Shown piece by piece: positions 32,340 through 44,114 of a stretch of DNA of 64,000 bases. The notes beneath the pieces were generated by a model, which was not told the origin of the DNA, ran no database searches, and was given only the letters and a program-made list of their open reading frames with translations. The stretch covers positions 124,001 to 188,000 of the forward strand of contig NKYR01000021.1 in NCBI GenBank assembly GCA_003184365.1. Direction: 5' to 3'. A program made the translations under genes and the position numbers. How positions within the stretch are numbered: position 1 is the stretch's first letter; every line of letters starts with the position of its first letter. The stretch comes from Evernia prunastri. Its lineage: Eukaryota; Ascomycota; Lecanoromycetes; Lecanorales; Parmeliaceae.

Positions 32340-34116
32340 TCACAGATCAGCCATCATATCCTCATCATGTTCATAAGCATCACCAGGAGCCAGCCAAGAG
32401 CTCTCCTCCATGCCACCCTCCAGATCGTTTAGGTTTGTTTTCTTCGCTTTCTTGGCCTCCGAAACGTAGTCTCTGTTGAGACCCAGCTTTCGGTCAGCTT
32501 CACGAATGTGCTCCATGAGTATGTTGATCTTTCGGGTCTGTTTCTCTAGGTGTTGGTATTGTTGCTCTTCTGTGCGAGACAGTGGCCCGCTTGTAGATTC
32601 CGAAAATCGTAAGATCCAGGAAGCCGGATCATTTGATGGTTGAGAGATGGTAGCATTTAAAACGCCAGCAGAGATAAGATGGATCACGTAGTCCCCTGTG
32701 CCAGTATAATCGTTGGGATCAGGTGATGTGCGGCGTGCGATGTCAGCCACTGTCAATGCGGCAAATGTCTTTCCAAGCTGTAGAACAGAAAATTGGCGGT
32801 AGGCGTTGATAACTTGTATTACGAGTCCGCGATTGAGGTCCTGGCAGTTGTCAGTGAGCTAAAAGAGCCCAATGTTCACATGGATTACTAGGTAACCTAC
32901 TGAAGACCACCATGCTTCACCAGCAGTAGCTTCCGCGATGAGTCTCTGATCAGATTCTTCGTTGACTATACCATCTTTGAAGACCGCGGCTAGTCCATCA
33001 TAAGCCTTGCAGATTGCGTGATACTGCTTTGTGGCCTGTTGGCTTGTTGTTTTTGGTAAATCCAATGGCTGTAGATGAAAGTGTCAGAAGCCATGGAAAT
33101 CCTTGAGGTCAATACGCATCACTTACACGTCCTTTGTAGAGGAGGCTAACGAGCACCCACTTCTTGTAAGCATCTACTTGGATCTTACTAACATTGCTTG
33201 CCACAGGCGAGATGATGACGATTTCAAGGAAAAGAAGTGCTCGCTTCCATTTCTTTAAGCCCATGAGAATCATAGCACCATAGAGGAAATAAATCAGATG
33301 GTCTCGGTATTCCAGCTTGGCTGATAGACCTGAGTCTGGTGTAATGAAGGTGGAACCGGATTCGTGATTCGAGGAGAGGTAAGGAAACATGCTGTTCTCA
33401 GCTGCTTTGTTTGTGGTAGGCGGAAAATGGAAAATATTGCGGTCGATTATGGGCAGGGCTGCCATATAGGCACGTGCTTCGAGGCATAAACGGGCAAAGG
33501 TTGCGTGTGATGATGTGAGGGTCGAGCCTGACTCGTCCACGCGCAGAATGGCCGACCTAATGGGAGGGATCGCTGCCCAAGGCTGCGAACGTCAATAGGT
33601 GCGGAGTTCCTCATGGGTTTCCAAGATCCGAAGCTTACCTGTGACACTCGCTGCGCTTTGGTTGCTGTAACATCTATGAGCCGTCGAAGCTCGGTGCCTG
33701 CGTATCTGATCTGACGCCCATCGAAGCGTTCCATGAAGTCCAACATCTTCTGCCATAATGCCGATCCTGGAGAGAATGCATCTGATATTGAACCAGCCTT
33801 CTGCTTGCCAGCGAAGCCACAGACGTGAGCGAGTAATGTATAAAGGTAGGGGAGCGTATTTTTCGATGGGTCAATAATCTGTGTACCGCTATGAAGTCAG
33901 TCGGAGCTCTAGGCAAGCTCTCTGACTTGACGTTGTTATACTCACATCGAGAAGATCACCTCCTCCAGGTACTCCCGAGGTGAGCTTACTTGCCGATACT
34001 GTGTTGATGTGGTGGACTAAGTTCTTGATGTGTTTGTCGTATTCAGAATCCGATAATGGTTTCGTAGGTTCTGGATGAGGAGGGAAAGACAGGAGCTGAG
34101 GGAGCAACGCGTCCAT
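32340..34116 (-). CDS. csn3: COP9 signalosome complex subunit 3
   Basis: Five exons: 34116-33946, 33878-33639, 33582-33127, 33068-32901 and 32858-32340; 517 aa. All introns are GT-AG, phase 0 and 42-69 nt long. The middle part (YFLYGAMILMGLKKWKRALLFLEIVI; KKWVLVSLLYKGR) is the helical repeat of signalosome/proteasome-lid subunits. Exon 5 supplies the winged-helix end of the PCI domain: TDNCQDLNRGLVIQVINAYR, then LQLGKTFAALTVADIARR and YVIHLISAGVLNATI. The C-terminal tail is acidic (EHDEDMMADL). CSN removes Nedd8 from cullins and so controls SCF ligases; in filamentous fungi it governs development and secondary metabolism. The start is the first ATG of the frame that fits the family beginning (MDALLPQLLSF). 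The assignment to subunit 3 rather than another PCI protein rests on overall pattern. Confidence 0.85.
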
Positions 34117-34596
34117 GGTAAGCAGTGTTTGCTCTTGTACTGAACTTTGGCTGCGAGATTCTGGCTTAGAATGTTCACTGGATAGCGCACTACATACCTT
34201 AGGCTTCACTGGATAGGTGATGGGTAATCTTCGGAGAATCAGAAGGACCACTAGAGTAGCACCCAAAGAAATGGCAAGCGTGAGAGTGCAACGACATCGT
34301 CAATCACAAACCTCATGCCAAAGTATCATCACCCGCATGCTTTTTATTGATGATGCTTGTAGAATTGAGTTTTAGATCGAGAAAAGTCACGCAAGGTTAT
34401 ATATAAGTGCCAGGCAACGGTACTGGTGAGGGCAGAAGGACCTCAATCCCCACTGCTCTAGTTCAATAGTAATCTTAGTATTGCCAATACTGCTCTACAT
34501 ATGCCGGCTAGCCTCTGTTTCTTTGCATCTTACATATGGTATTATCTCACTTGTTGTGATTCCTCTGGTATTTGAAGCCGGTGTTGCCTCTACGAG
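34117..34596. promoter_or_regulatory. Divergent promoter region (CSN3-like / proA-like)
   Basis: 480 bp between two divergent starts at 34116 (minus) and 34597 (plus). It must hold both promoters. It contains a TATATAA-like stretch near 34399 but no motif I can assign with confidence. Confidence 0.5.
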
Positions 34597-36170
34597 ATGT
34601 CATTGACAGACTCATGTCCGCTGGAAGTGGCTAAAGCAGCCTCAATTTCTTCTCGAAGTCTGGCTATGTTACCGACCCAAGCTCGAAATGATGCTTTGAC
34701 AACTATACACAGAGCCTTGCAGGGGGCAAAAGATACCATTTTAGCAGAGAATGCAAAAGATCTGGAACTGGCAAAAAAGGCAGCCGAAAATGGGGAGCTG
34801 AGTCAGAGTGTGCTCAAGAGGTTGGATTTGGGAAAGAAAGGCAAATGGGAAGACATGCTGCAGGGTATCCTGGACGTTCGAGACCTTGAAGATCCTGGTG
34901 AGGGGCTTCTACGTAGAAGTGCAAATCATAAAGGCTGATGGGTCGTACAATGCGTCTTACAGAAGCTTTGCACCACAGTAGAAGACGGAGGAGACCCTCT
35001 GACTTCGTGGCGTAGGGTTTCCGTAAGACTTGTACGGAATAGTCAATAAGACCACCCTAAGAACAAGGCTGGACGACGACCTTGAGCTGGAGAGGTTCAC
35101 ATGTCCGATTGGAGTTCTGTTGATAATCTTCGAGGCACGTCCGGAAGTCATCGCTAACATAGCTTCCCTGGCCATTAAGTCTGGAAATGCTGCTATACTT
35201 AAAGGTACGCCAGAGATCAAATATCAAAAGAGCACAGCCTTAAAATCGCACAGGAGGCAAAGAGACCACTCTCTCATTCCGGGCCATCTCCATCACCATA
35301 TCCAATGCCCTGGCCAAGACACTGGTTCCAAACGCCTCGATACAACTTGTCACCGCCAGAGACGTCATAGCCTCGCTTCTTGATCTTGACAATTACGTCG
35401 ATCTTGTGATACCACGTGGCTCCAACGAGTTGGTCCGGTACATCAAGGACAACACCCGTATACCTGTTCTCGGACATGCAGATGGCATCTGCAGCATCTA
35501 CATTCACCAAGATGCAGACCCGGAAATGGCAGTCAAGATCCTTGTTGATGCAAAATTGGGCTATCCAGCCGCGTGCAATGCAGTCGAGACATTACTAATT
35601 GATGAAGCTGCTCTAAGCACTTTGCTTCCCCCGGTAGCATCTGCGCTTCTGAGAAAAGGGGCCTCCCTACGCTGCGACGCCGAGTCTAAAAGTGCACTCT
35701 CCACTGCCCTCCCGAAGAACGAGGCAGCCATACTCCAAGACGCAACAGAAGAAGACTACGCAACCGAGTTCCTTGCTCCAATCCTCGCTATCAAAACCAT
35801 CCCCACACCCTCTGACGACGCTTCCCCCAGCACATCATGCGGTCTTGCAATCGCTCACATCAACGCCCACTCTTCCAAGCACACTGATGCCATCTTGACC
35901 TCGTCCCCGGAAATAGCGAACCATTTTCAATCCGGTGTGGATTCGGCGTGCGTTTTCTGGAATACGAGCACCAGGATGGCGGATGGGATGAGATTTGGGT
36001 TCGGCACTGAGGTGGGCATTAGCACGAATAAGATCCACGCGAGAGGCCCGGTGGGGTTGGAGGGGCTGATGATCTATAAGTATCGCATCAATGGGTGTGG
36101 GCAGGTCGCGGGTGACTATGGGGAGGGGGGAAAGAGGTGGAGGCATGAGAGGTTGCCGTTGGATGGGTGA
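34597..36170 (+). CDS. proA: Gamma-glutamyl phosphate reductase (proline biosynthesis)
   Basis: Three exons: 34597-34897, 35043-35204 and 35254-36170; 459 aa, normal for the family. Intron 1 (145 nt) joins DLEDP to VNKTTLRTRLDDDLELERFTC; intron 2 is only 49 nt. Conserved segments are CPIGVLLIIFEARPEVIANI, LAIKSGNAAILKGGKE, LVIPRGSNELVRYI, HADGICSIYIHQDAD and the catalytic-cysteine loop GYPAACNAVETLL (Cys262), with the C-terminal GPVGLEGLMIYKY. The enzyme reduces gamma-glutamyl phosphate to glutamate semialdehyde with NADPH in the cytosol, the second step from glutamate to proline (PRO2 in yeast). It is convergent with the eL18 gene, 283 bp apart. Confidence 0.95.
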
Positions 36171-36453
36171 CGGTATCGTTGTCGAAAAGCTTTGCATATT
36201 AGGTGTTTCTGGCCCCGGAAAAGTGCCACTTTTCAGCTTACGCAGGACATTTCTCACGGTTGAACATTGCGGTTTGGGGGGAAAGTTGGAGCTGTGATTG
36301 CTAGTGGCAAATCCATGACCTTTTGCAATTGCACTGTATGCTTTACTCGACCCCTCCTCTCTAGCAAAGCCGGTAGCAAGCTGTCCACTCAATCATCCAT
36401 CCATTCGAAATCGAGTCTAGAGCCCAGATAACTTTCATGTTCGCAGCCACCGT

Positions 36454-37379
36454 CTAGACTTTGAAACCCCTAGATCGTCTCCTTCCACGAGCACGCTCGA
36501 ACTTCCTGCCCTTGCTCTCGACGTAGGGTTTCTGTATGGTTGGACAAGTCAGCCATCACATTCTCATCTTCTCTAACGATCCCACAGCGATCTGTAGACG
36601 CAAAGAAAGACTCACCTTCCCACTGTGCGGCCCAAACCCAAAATGCTTCACGGCCTCCCTCGAATTCTTCGGACCCCGCAGCAGCAACGTATTGCTCCCC
36701 GTCGGCGCCCTGAGTGCCAACTGATCCAAAGTCAAGCACTCCCCGCCCGCCTTTTCAATCCTAGCTCTCGCGGTAGCCGTGAAGTGGAGTGCCGCAATGG
36801 TGAGTTTCTCGGGCACCTTCAGCAGGCGGATGTCGTCAGTGATGGTACCGACGACGACGATAGTTTTGGACGTGGGGGCGATCTTTTCGCCAGTGCCGCG
36901 GGAGGCGAGCATGGAGAGTCGGCTGAGGGAGAGCGGGGGACGGTTGGTGCGGGACATGAAGAGGCGACGGAGAACGACTTTGTTGAAGTTTGAGTCGGTT
37001 TTGCCTGCGTTGGTGGTGTCAGAAGAGATTCATATGAGAGGTTGGCATGTGAGGTATAGGAGTGGAACATTTGCGGCAGGGGATATTGGAGGTAGGTGGG
37101 ACGTACGAGCTAGGAAGCGGTAGAGCTTGACGAGCAGCTTGAGGTAGACATTGTCGCTCTTCGGTGCTTTGCGATGCGTGCTGCGCACATGATGCTTGTC
37201 GAGGTCGATACCTATGAGATTGCGACTGTGTCAGCTTTCTAATCCTCCATTTCAGTTGCAAGCTTAGACATTGGGCAGCGTTTGAGGCTTCTTTGGTTGC
37301 GCCTGAGGCGAGGACAGCGAGGAAGCTTGGATGGAAAAACCCATAAGAGTGATGCTATATGATTGAGAGACGTACCCAT
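36454..37379 (-). CDS. rpl18: 60S ribosomal protein eL18 (L18)
   Basis: Four exons: 37379-37376 (only ATGG), 37211-37107, 37004-36616 and 36531-36454; 191 aa. The tiny first coding exon followed by a long 164-nt intron is typical of fungal ribosomal protein genes. The product starts MGIDLDKHHVRSTHRKAPKS, contains LVKLYRFLARKT and NFNKVVLRRLFMSRTNRPPL, and ends RARGRRRSRGFKV, as in eL18 throughout eukaryotes. It is a structural protein of the large ribosomal subunit. All introns are GT-AG. Its downstream neighbour proA converges on it. Expect strong constitutive, TOR-linked expression as for other ribosomal protein genes; no specific element was recognised upstream. Confidence 0.96.
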
Positions 37380-37950
37380 CTTTGCGGTTGATAATTGGCG
37401 ATGATTGTCGTCGATGTTGAAGATGAGGTCGAGGTGCGGGTTTGCTACGCTTTCTACTAGCGCGATATCTTTGCGTGGGCTCGCTTATTTTGCTCGCTGT
37501 AGGGCTGAATGTTCGAAACAGCCCGTGCTTTGTGATTGGAAAAGAAAATCACTTTTGATTTGCGGTGCACTGCAAATTGTTGGTATGTACAGTGGCTGCG
37601 CTTCAAACCCTTTGAGTTTGAATCTGGGACCTGAATTCTGTAACCACTTGTCGTTTGGCTGTTAAAGGCTCTGTTGTACATCTATACCGGACCTTATCTA
37701 TTCTAACATTACCTTACCAGATGCGGTGGCCTCTTTGAGATGTAAAGAGGCTGCCTGGTCTTATGAGACCAACGTAACCAATACGCTCCTGATGCCGCTT
37801 GCCAACAACCCCAAATGCTGACAGCCATGCTTATACTAAACTGCAGAATATTCACAAAGAAATCAAATTCCGAATGTCTTTCCTGGGTATCTTCCTTCCC
37901 TAATGTGCATGATCAAAGATTGACAGATTGCAGTGAGCGTTTCCGTAATT
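37380..37950. other. Intergenic stretch
   Basis: About 570 bp upstream of eL18 and downstream of the mitochondrial carrier (both minus strand). Presumed eL18 promoter; no other feature seen. Confidence 0.45.
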
Positions 37951-39177
37951 TTAATTGTCATCGTCTACTCCTAGGCCAACCAAAAAGTCTCGGGTAACTT
38001 CATAGCTCAAGAAGTTGCTGGCCATGCTTGGGGCGACTTTGAGCAGGTTTGGTACGATACCCTTGTAAAAACCGCGAAAGCCCTCTTGAGAAGCGATGAT
38101 TCTAATAGCGTCGAAGATCCCCTTGTATTTATAGCCCATACTTTTCATCTTGTTGATTTGGAATCTGCGACGGAGAACATCACTACCAAGGTCAGTCAGG
38201 TCTCATCACAAAGAACGGGAAAAAGGATGGCCATACAGAGGATATGTGCAAGTCTGAGCGATGCCTCCTGAAAGAGCACCTGCAAGTAGCTTTCGCCAAT
38301 TTGAAGGATTCTTATCACCTTCTGGTGTCAAATACTGCCTCACCCATTCGTAGGTCATGAAGTTCAGACCAACCTAGATACGTCAGCGGGAAAGATAGGG
38401 GGCATCCGAAAGGAATACGCTTACATAAGGTGCGACACCAGCTATTGTCGGTATATAGCCACCGTATAGGGCCCTTATGCCTCCTTCAGTCTTATATACG
38501 TTGACCATTATCTTCCACATCCCCGGCATATTCTTCTTTTCCGCCATTGTAAGCCCAGTAAAGTCTGCGCTTTGCACAGAAAGCCTAGTTCTCACGAGAT
38601 CAAGAGGGTAGGTGAAGGTCACTGATGTTATCCCCGCAAGTCCTCCGCACAAAAGATTTTTCCAAGGCGCTGTGGGGACACCTTGCTGGATTCCTGCGAA
38701 CTATTTCACGTAAGAATTAGCGTGATCCTAATAGCACAAAATGAGACTGCTGTGAAATTGACAGCTCTGGATTGGCCTCCTTACCTTCTTGTAGAAATTG
38801 TAGCTCGAGAATTGCACAGCAGAATAGGGTATGATTCGTATACAATTGGCGCCATTTCCACGCATGAATCCTCTCCAGCCTTCATCTCTCCACATCTTCA
38901 TGAGACCTGACCCCACAGGCAGCTTGTATTCCGTCCTCCCAGCACTCTGTATTTGGAAAAGAATCTTGAGGCGCTCGAGTGGCGACACGACGGTTCTTGA
39001 GACAGCTCCGGCCACACCTCCGGCCAGGAAAGCAGCAAGAACGGGCTGGGCGATTGTATGCCTTAATTGTATCATCCTTGACAGTGGAGCAGGACGGTGA
39101 GGCTCCTGTCCTTCTACCCAAACCTCGTCGCCTTCTACCCTGGCCACCGGCGAAGGCTCCTTCCGACCGACACTCAT
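37951..39177 (-). CDS. Mitochondrial carrier (SLC25 family)
   Basis: Four exons: 39177-38785, 38700-38425, 38373-38237 and 38182-37951; 345 aa. Introns are GT-AG, 51-84 nt. Three tandem solute-carrier repeats are present, each opening with the PX[DE]XX[KR] signature: SPLERLK, YPLDLVRTR, YPLDVLRRR. GxxxGG-type helices follow (FLAGGVAGAVSRTVVS; CGGLAGITSVTFTYP; LLAGALSGGIAQTC). The sequence around DVLRRRFQINKMKSMGYKYKGIFDAI resembles yeast YPR011C, an adenosine phosphosulfate/PAPS carrier, and the CoA carriers next to it, so a nucleotide-type substrate in the inner mitochondrial membrane is likely. The first ATG in the conserved frame is 39177; the frame extends upstream only through a TTG. Confidence 0.9.
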
Positions 39178-39846
39178 CGTGAAGGACACGCACAAGACTC
39201 GCTAAGCCAATGCACCTCTCAGCCTCTATGAAAGGTAAGGACCGTATGTATTATGCGGTGGTTCGATGAGGTCTGAAAATTGGACAATCCGCAGCGCAGG
39301 CCTTGAAAAGTTCTCGCCAGGAAGGCATACAGGTATGGCCGACGCGGCGAATATAAGAACGATACTGCCTCTTCGCGATTGAAAGCTGATTCCATGAAAT
39401 GCAGTTTGCTGGGGGCGTGTTCGAGGTATTTTCAGTTTGTCCGTGCTAAGTAGAAAAGTAGCCTTATTTTTGGTTGTGGCCCCTTGCAAAGCTTTCCCGT
39501 TTCGGGCTGTGCCTACGGATCGCAGCGATACTCTAAACGCCCTCAAAATCCAATCAGATTTCTGGGCAATGTACCGATTTGTGAATTCAGTGCGTGCCTG
39601 AGAAATGAAAAGACATTGGGTATATTATTATAAGATCTTGCTCATGCAAGATGCAGGCTTTTACTTGCGGGCAATTTGATGCCAAGGTATTATTACTTAT
39701 GCCAAGCCTTTTCGGAGGTTTCTCGGTTGAAGACTTGGCGAATATCAGCCTCTGTCGCTGCAAAGTGCAGACATCAAACAGACATTGTTCCCAACTTCAA
39801 TTATCCCAAGCTACATTCAATACCAGAAGAATAAACAACCTTCATC
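39178..39846. promoter_or_regulatory. Divergent promoter region (carrier / SR protein)
   Basis: About 670 bp between the divergent carrier and SR-protein genes. A 106-codon minus-strand frame (39546-39229) has no recognisable feature and is left out. Confidence 0.45.
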
Positions 39847-40767
39847 ATGTCCCGAGGAGGTGGTACGACTCTTTACGTTACTGGCTTCGGCCATGGAACA
39901 CGAGCCCGTGATCTAGCCTACGAATTCGAACGGTACGCCTAGAGCCCACTCGAACCTCCCTTCCTCGTCCTACCCTCCAAGATCATCGATAGGTGGACAC
40001 CATGCCCACTCTCATCCTTCCATACCAATCTCGCGGTCGTCGCATCGCCTCAGCTACCTCTATTTCTAACGCACCTCTAGCTATGGACGCCTTGTGCGCT
40101 GCGATATACCGGCTCCACGAAGCGCTGCAAGTAGACTGTATGTCTCTCCGTCATGGCACTGTGACTACATTGAAAGTTCTGTGGATGCTTACACCGCCAG
40201 CAGGTTCGCTTTCGTCGAATACGAGAGTCGCCGTGATGCAGATGATGCCTATCATGAGATGCACAACAAGCGTCTTGGACGAGATGATGTCTTGAAGATT
40301 GAGGTACGAAGCGTCCAACTAACAAGCCTCTTTCGAGCAATACTAATGGTAACTTAGTGGGCCCGTACGCCTCCTTCCGCATCCTGGCGGTTTGACTCCG
40401 GCCGTGACGCACGGGGTGGTGACCGTGGTCCAGGCAGTCGTCGTGATCGCTCTCCTCGTCGCCGATCGGCATCTCCACCTCGCCGTGGCAGAGGTGACTA
40501 CTCCCCTCGCAAAGACGACCGTCGCGAGCGCGACTACGATAGGCGTGACAGAGACCGCTCTCGAAGCCCAGACGATAGAGACCGCGAAATGAAGGATGTA
40601 GACCGCCGTCGTGACGTGGAGGACGATCGCGAGAACACCAATGGGGATGATCGCAAAGGTAGCTTTCCGATCTTTTCGAGAAACTTGGACCGTCCGCTAA
40701 AGAACCTTTTTTAGTCGACGTGGGATCTCCCATTCCTGCTCACGACGAGCTCGATACCGCCGAGTAG
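39847..40767 (+). CDS. SR-type RNA-binding splicing protein
   Basis: Five exons: 39847-39932, 40081-40137, 40204-40303, 40358-40658 and 40715-40767; 198 aa. The N-terminus is one RRM: RNP2-like TLYVTGFG, then YEFERYGRLVRCDIPAPR, RNP1-like LFAFVEYESRRDADDAYHEM and VLKIEWARTPP. The C-terminal half is an Arg-rich tail with RS, RD and DR dipeptides (SRRDRSPRRRSASPRRGRG; RDRDRSRSPDDRDRE) ending in an acidic tip. This is the layout of SR splicing factors such as fission yeast Srp1/Srp2, acting in the nucleus in spliceosome assembly and export. The intron 2 acceptor is a NAGNAG (CAGCAG), so two isoforms differing by one residue are possible. Confidence 0.9.
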
Positions 40768-41704
40768 ACAACATCCACGGACATGCGTATCAGAGACTCC
40801 ACATTGAAAGGTATTCGCCATGTCAAAGGTATTCGGATCCATGGCTTCAACGGCAGTTACATTTTAGGCATGCGAGGAGATTTTTTACTTAGGTCGAGTA
40901 TCGGGCTCATTTCCTTTTGCATGGACCCCATTTTTCTCTAACCCACAAAGCAAGTATGCTGGTGTTTGGGTGGTTATCAAGATAGCTTAAAAGTCAGCAG
41001 CTCGGTTCTAGACCTCGACCCGACGGCGGAGCTTCCTTATCCTGTACCATCGAGACGATATCTTCCATAGACCATATCAGCTCAGCAAAAGTTTGCTATC
41101 CACTCCTGTCGCCGAACCTCCCTCCTCCCTCCTACCGTAACCTCGCCGTCCACCTCCGCTCCTCGTCCTCGTCCTCGTCCTCCTCATAATCCGCGTCCTT
41201 CCTTCTTTCCTACCTCCGCCCTTTCCTTTCGATCAGAACTTCCTCTTGCAATCGCCGTCTACGGTCATTCTACAACTGTCCTAGAATATACTGGGTGGTT
41301 AAGGGGGCATGTGGTAGGCAGTTAGACCTCTGTTCTTACTCTTACACTGTAGAAATATCTAGACATTTTGGCCTGAGTCTTTAGTCTACAACTTTGGAGA
41401 GCGCATTGGGTCTGGTTTTCTCAATTGTCCCATTACAATTGCCGTGCCCACCATGCTATATTTGCAGTGCTAGATCCCTGCAAATTAAACCGAGGCAAAC
41501 ACCTCCAACTTCAACCTTCGGCCACAGTGCCTTCTACTATAAAGTAATCTGGGTTCTTTGATGCCAACATAGCAGACAAACCAAGAATGTCTCTGGATGA
41601 ATCCGACTGAAATATCTGAAACGTAGATTTGGCACGATTTGAACCTGGAGCCCGAATGTGCTGCACAAGAAATCATGTGAGGGAAAAGGAGCCAGTCCGA
41701 TTGA
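40768..41704. other. Intergenic stretch with CT-rich tract
   Basis: About 940 bp between the convergent SR-protein and TFIIIC-type genes. Bases 41100-41230 are strongly pyrimidine-rich, including a TCC/TCG microsatellite around 41158-41186. Otherwise nothing recognised. Confidence 0.45.
41158..41186. repeat. TCG/TCC microsatellite
   Basis: Short run of cctcgt units (tcctcgtcctcgtcctcgtcc) within a pyrimidine-rich 3' flank. Confidence 0.7.
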
Positions 41705-43228
41705 TCATACATCCTCCATCTCCGTATCGCCGGCTACTTCTCTGCCAGAACTTTCCAATCTACCCGTTTCTGTGTCTGGCGCCGATGTGCTCTGACGTGA
41801 GACCAAGCTCTCCGTATGCTTCTGTTGTAGCGGTCCGGCATCTGGTACTCCAGAAGCAGGCAACATGTTCTCTTCCATCGCTGTCGCTGGGTGCGGCGAC
41901 AGTGCCAGCGCAAGAGAAGGAGTAGGAGCATCAACTTCCGCGGAGGAAATGTCCTCGCCGGTTGTTACTTGCGCAGGCTGAACCGAAGGTATTGGGGAAG
42001 CGTGAGGGCTAGCTGACTCCAAGAGCGATCCGGTGCTTGTGTTCGCCATTTGCTCGGGTTGGTAAACTGGTGATGGAGAAATACTGGTGATGGTGATTGC
42101 TGGTGTCTGTCTTTCATCACTTGCATTATTCTCTAGTTGATCCCAGCTCTCCGGTGTCAAAGAGGGGCCGGCTCTGATATCTGCTCCTGGCGTATCCCAT
42201 AACTGTGGCCTATAGTCCCTGAACAATCCCCCTTTCGCTGTCCGTGGCCCGTTCTTTCGTTTGCTACCCCTTGGTCTTCCCGTTGTGCCTCTCCCTCTCA
42301 GATCTTGCTTCGAGGCGGTTTCATCGTCTCCATCTTCAAAGGCCTCGCTGGCTCTCCGTTGACTTCGCCATCCGGTCCCTTGATTTGTTTTTTTGGTGTA
42401 GACAGTTACGCTGTCTTTTTCGCCCTTCTTAGCTTTGATGGCGATAAGGCGTTCCAGAAAATGTGCTTGGTTCTGTCGTGCGTGGCTGGGTACTTTGCCG
42501 ATAGGAATCTTGACCGGTGTAGCTTTTTCTGGACTGGCACTATTTGCTGGGGCGATTGAAGTCACAGGCGCTGGAGTCGATAGTCGATCACCCTCTTCGC
42601 CACTGTAGCGAGAAATTATTTTTGCTGGTCGGCCAACGAGCTTGATCTTTGACGCTGCTACAACGGAGACATTTGGCTCTTCTCGCAGCACAGGATGAGG
42701 GAAATCGAGCGTGGGAGCCGTGAGCAGGAGATCTGTGCCTAGGGTTGATGTCCATTCGCAGGAGTACATCTGGCTTTGGTATGAGATTAGAGGATTCGAG
42801 GTGTGGAGATCAAGGAACTGAATTCGTTGGTCTTTGGACCCGGAAAGTGATGGAAGTTCTTCGAGCTGGTCCGCTGTTTCGTCGATATCCATGGGCGTAG
42901 GTGTCTCTGGTATTGGGGTTTCTGGTGGTTCTGTCGGCCCTGCGTTGTCTTCGCCTATGGGGGACGTAGGTGCGATCGAAGTATTTGGTTGAGCCAACTT
43001 TGGAGGCGGTGGGTCTGGTTCATCCTTGGTATGCGGATTGTGATAACCCGAAGCTGAGGAAATGTCAAGGGTTACATAGAAGCTCTGCCGGCTACCGTCA
43101 GCTCAATTACGAAAAAAGCGTTGAGAGCAAGCTTGGCTAACCTCTGTCTCGGTTTCATGGTATTCATACTCCCAATCTGAATCCTCCTCGTCGGTCCCGA
43201 GAGCACTTATTGTCATACTTCCAGCCAT
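41705..43228 (-). CDS. TFIIIC triple-barrel-domain protein (RNA polymerase III initiation)
   Basis: Two exons, 43228-43142 and 43084-41705; 488 aa. The junction (57-nt GT-AG intron, CTGAC branch) produces the family beginning EEDSDWEYEYHETETE|SFYVTLDISS, the first strand of the TFIIIC Tau55/Sfc7 triple barrel. The barrel continues (KDQRIQFLDLHTSNPLISYQSQMYSCEWTSTLGTDLLL; LREEPNVSVVAASKIKLVGRPAKII) to about residue 190. The rest is disordered and Pro/Ser/Thr-rich with a basic patch (RGRGTTGRPRGSKRKNG). TFIIIC recognises A and B boxes of tRNA genes. An ATG 21 codons upstream (43291) is in frame but the shorter start begins the conserved acidic leader. Confidence 0.82.
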
Positions 43229-44114
43229 ATCTGTCGGAATGGGACAGAAGACGAGAATTTCTTTCTTCTCTGTGGCACAAGGAAGGCGCATGGAAAGAAA
43301 AGTAATGGGCGTTAAGTAGGAAAGCTGCCACCACCATCTAACACAATGAGTCGTCTTGAAACTTGGATGTCCATCTTGGAGGGAAGAAGGATTGCCGTGG
43401 CTCCTAGGTAGAGCCCATGTTGACCGTGTCGACAGCCGTAACAGTCAACATTCAATTTTCGCCTCACCAGTGACATTCAAGGAATCCCATACTGTCGAAT
43501 TTGGCATCGCAAGGCTACCGAGGTGGAGGGTACCTAAGGAGCTTAGGTACGACTCACGAGGGGAATCTGGACCTCGGATGATCTGCAAGCCTCAAAGCTT
43601 GGCCCTTTGGACCCTTGGCTCGCTTTGGGACTCTGGGACGTAACCTTGCATTATCAAGAGGCGAACAACAACTTTGTGTACATACTTACATATCGCCTTG
43701 GCATCTTGCTACGATTCATTGATAAACAAAGATACAGAAGTAGAACACTATGGGGTTCCTGACTTCACTCTCGAGTATTTGTTAGCCAAAACCGTAAGTA
43801 TCCGCCGGTTTCCTATGGCTTTTCGCAGCCACCATCATTCACCAGTTGCACAAGTATTCGCATCTTGGTCGCTTCTCAGACCGAGTATCTCCTGAATCTT
43901 CGTACTATGCTTTGCTGGGAGAAGACACTCAGTCTCACTTCGAAGAAACCTACAGTCGCTGATACTACCTTGTCTCATAGATTCGGGGCGAATCGTCCAC
44001 AGTGTTTTTCTATGTTGATATGACCGTCCTTTGACAAGTTCGCAGAATCCACAGGGATAAAGAAAGAGTGTGTCGGTCTTGTGGCAGAAAGCAAGCTAGG
44101 GATAAGAGGCTACC
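43229..44114. promoter_or_regulatory. Divergent promoter region (TFIIIC / VPS62)
   Basis: About 890 bp between divergent genes. Short frames only; no RNA gene or repeat recognised. Confidence 0.45.

Noticed and set aside
41630..41712. tRNA-like T-loop sequence (ggttcaaatcg, minus strand)
   Set aside because: The T stem does not pair and no D or anticodon arm could be folded.
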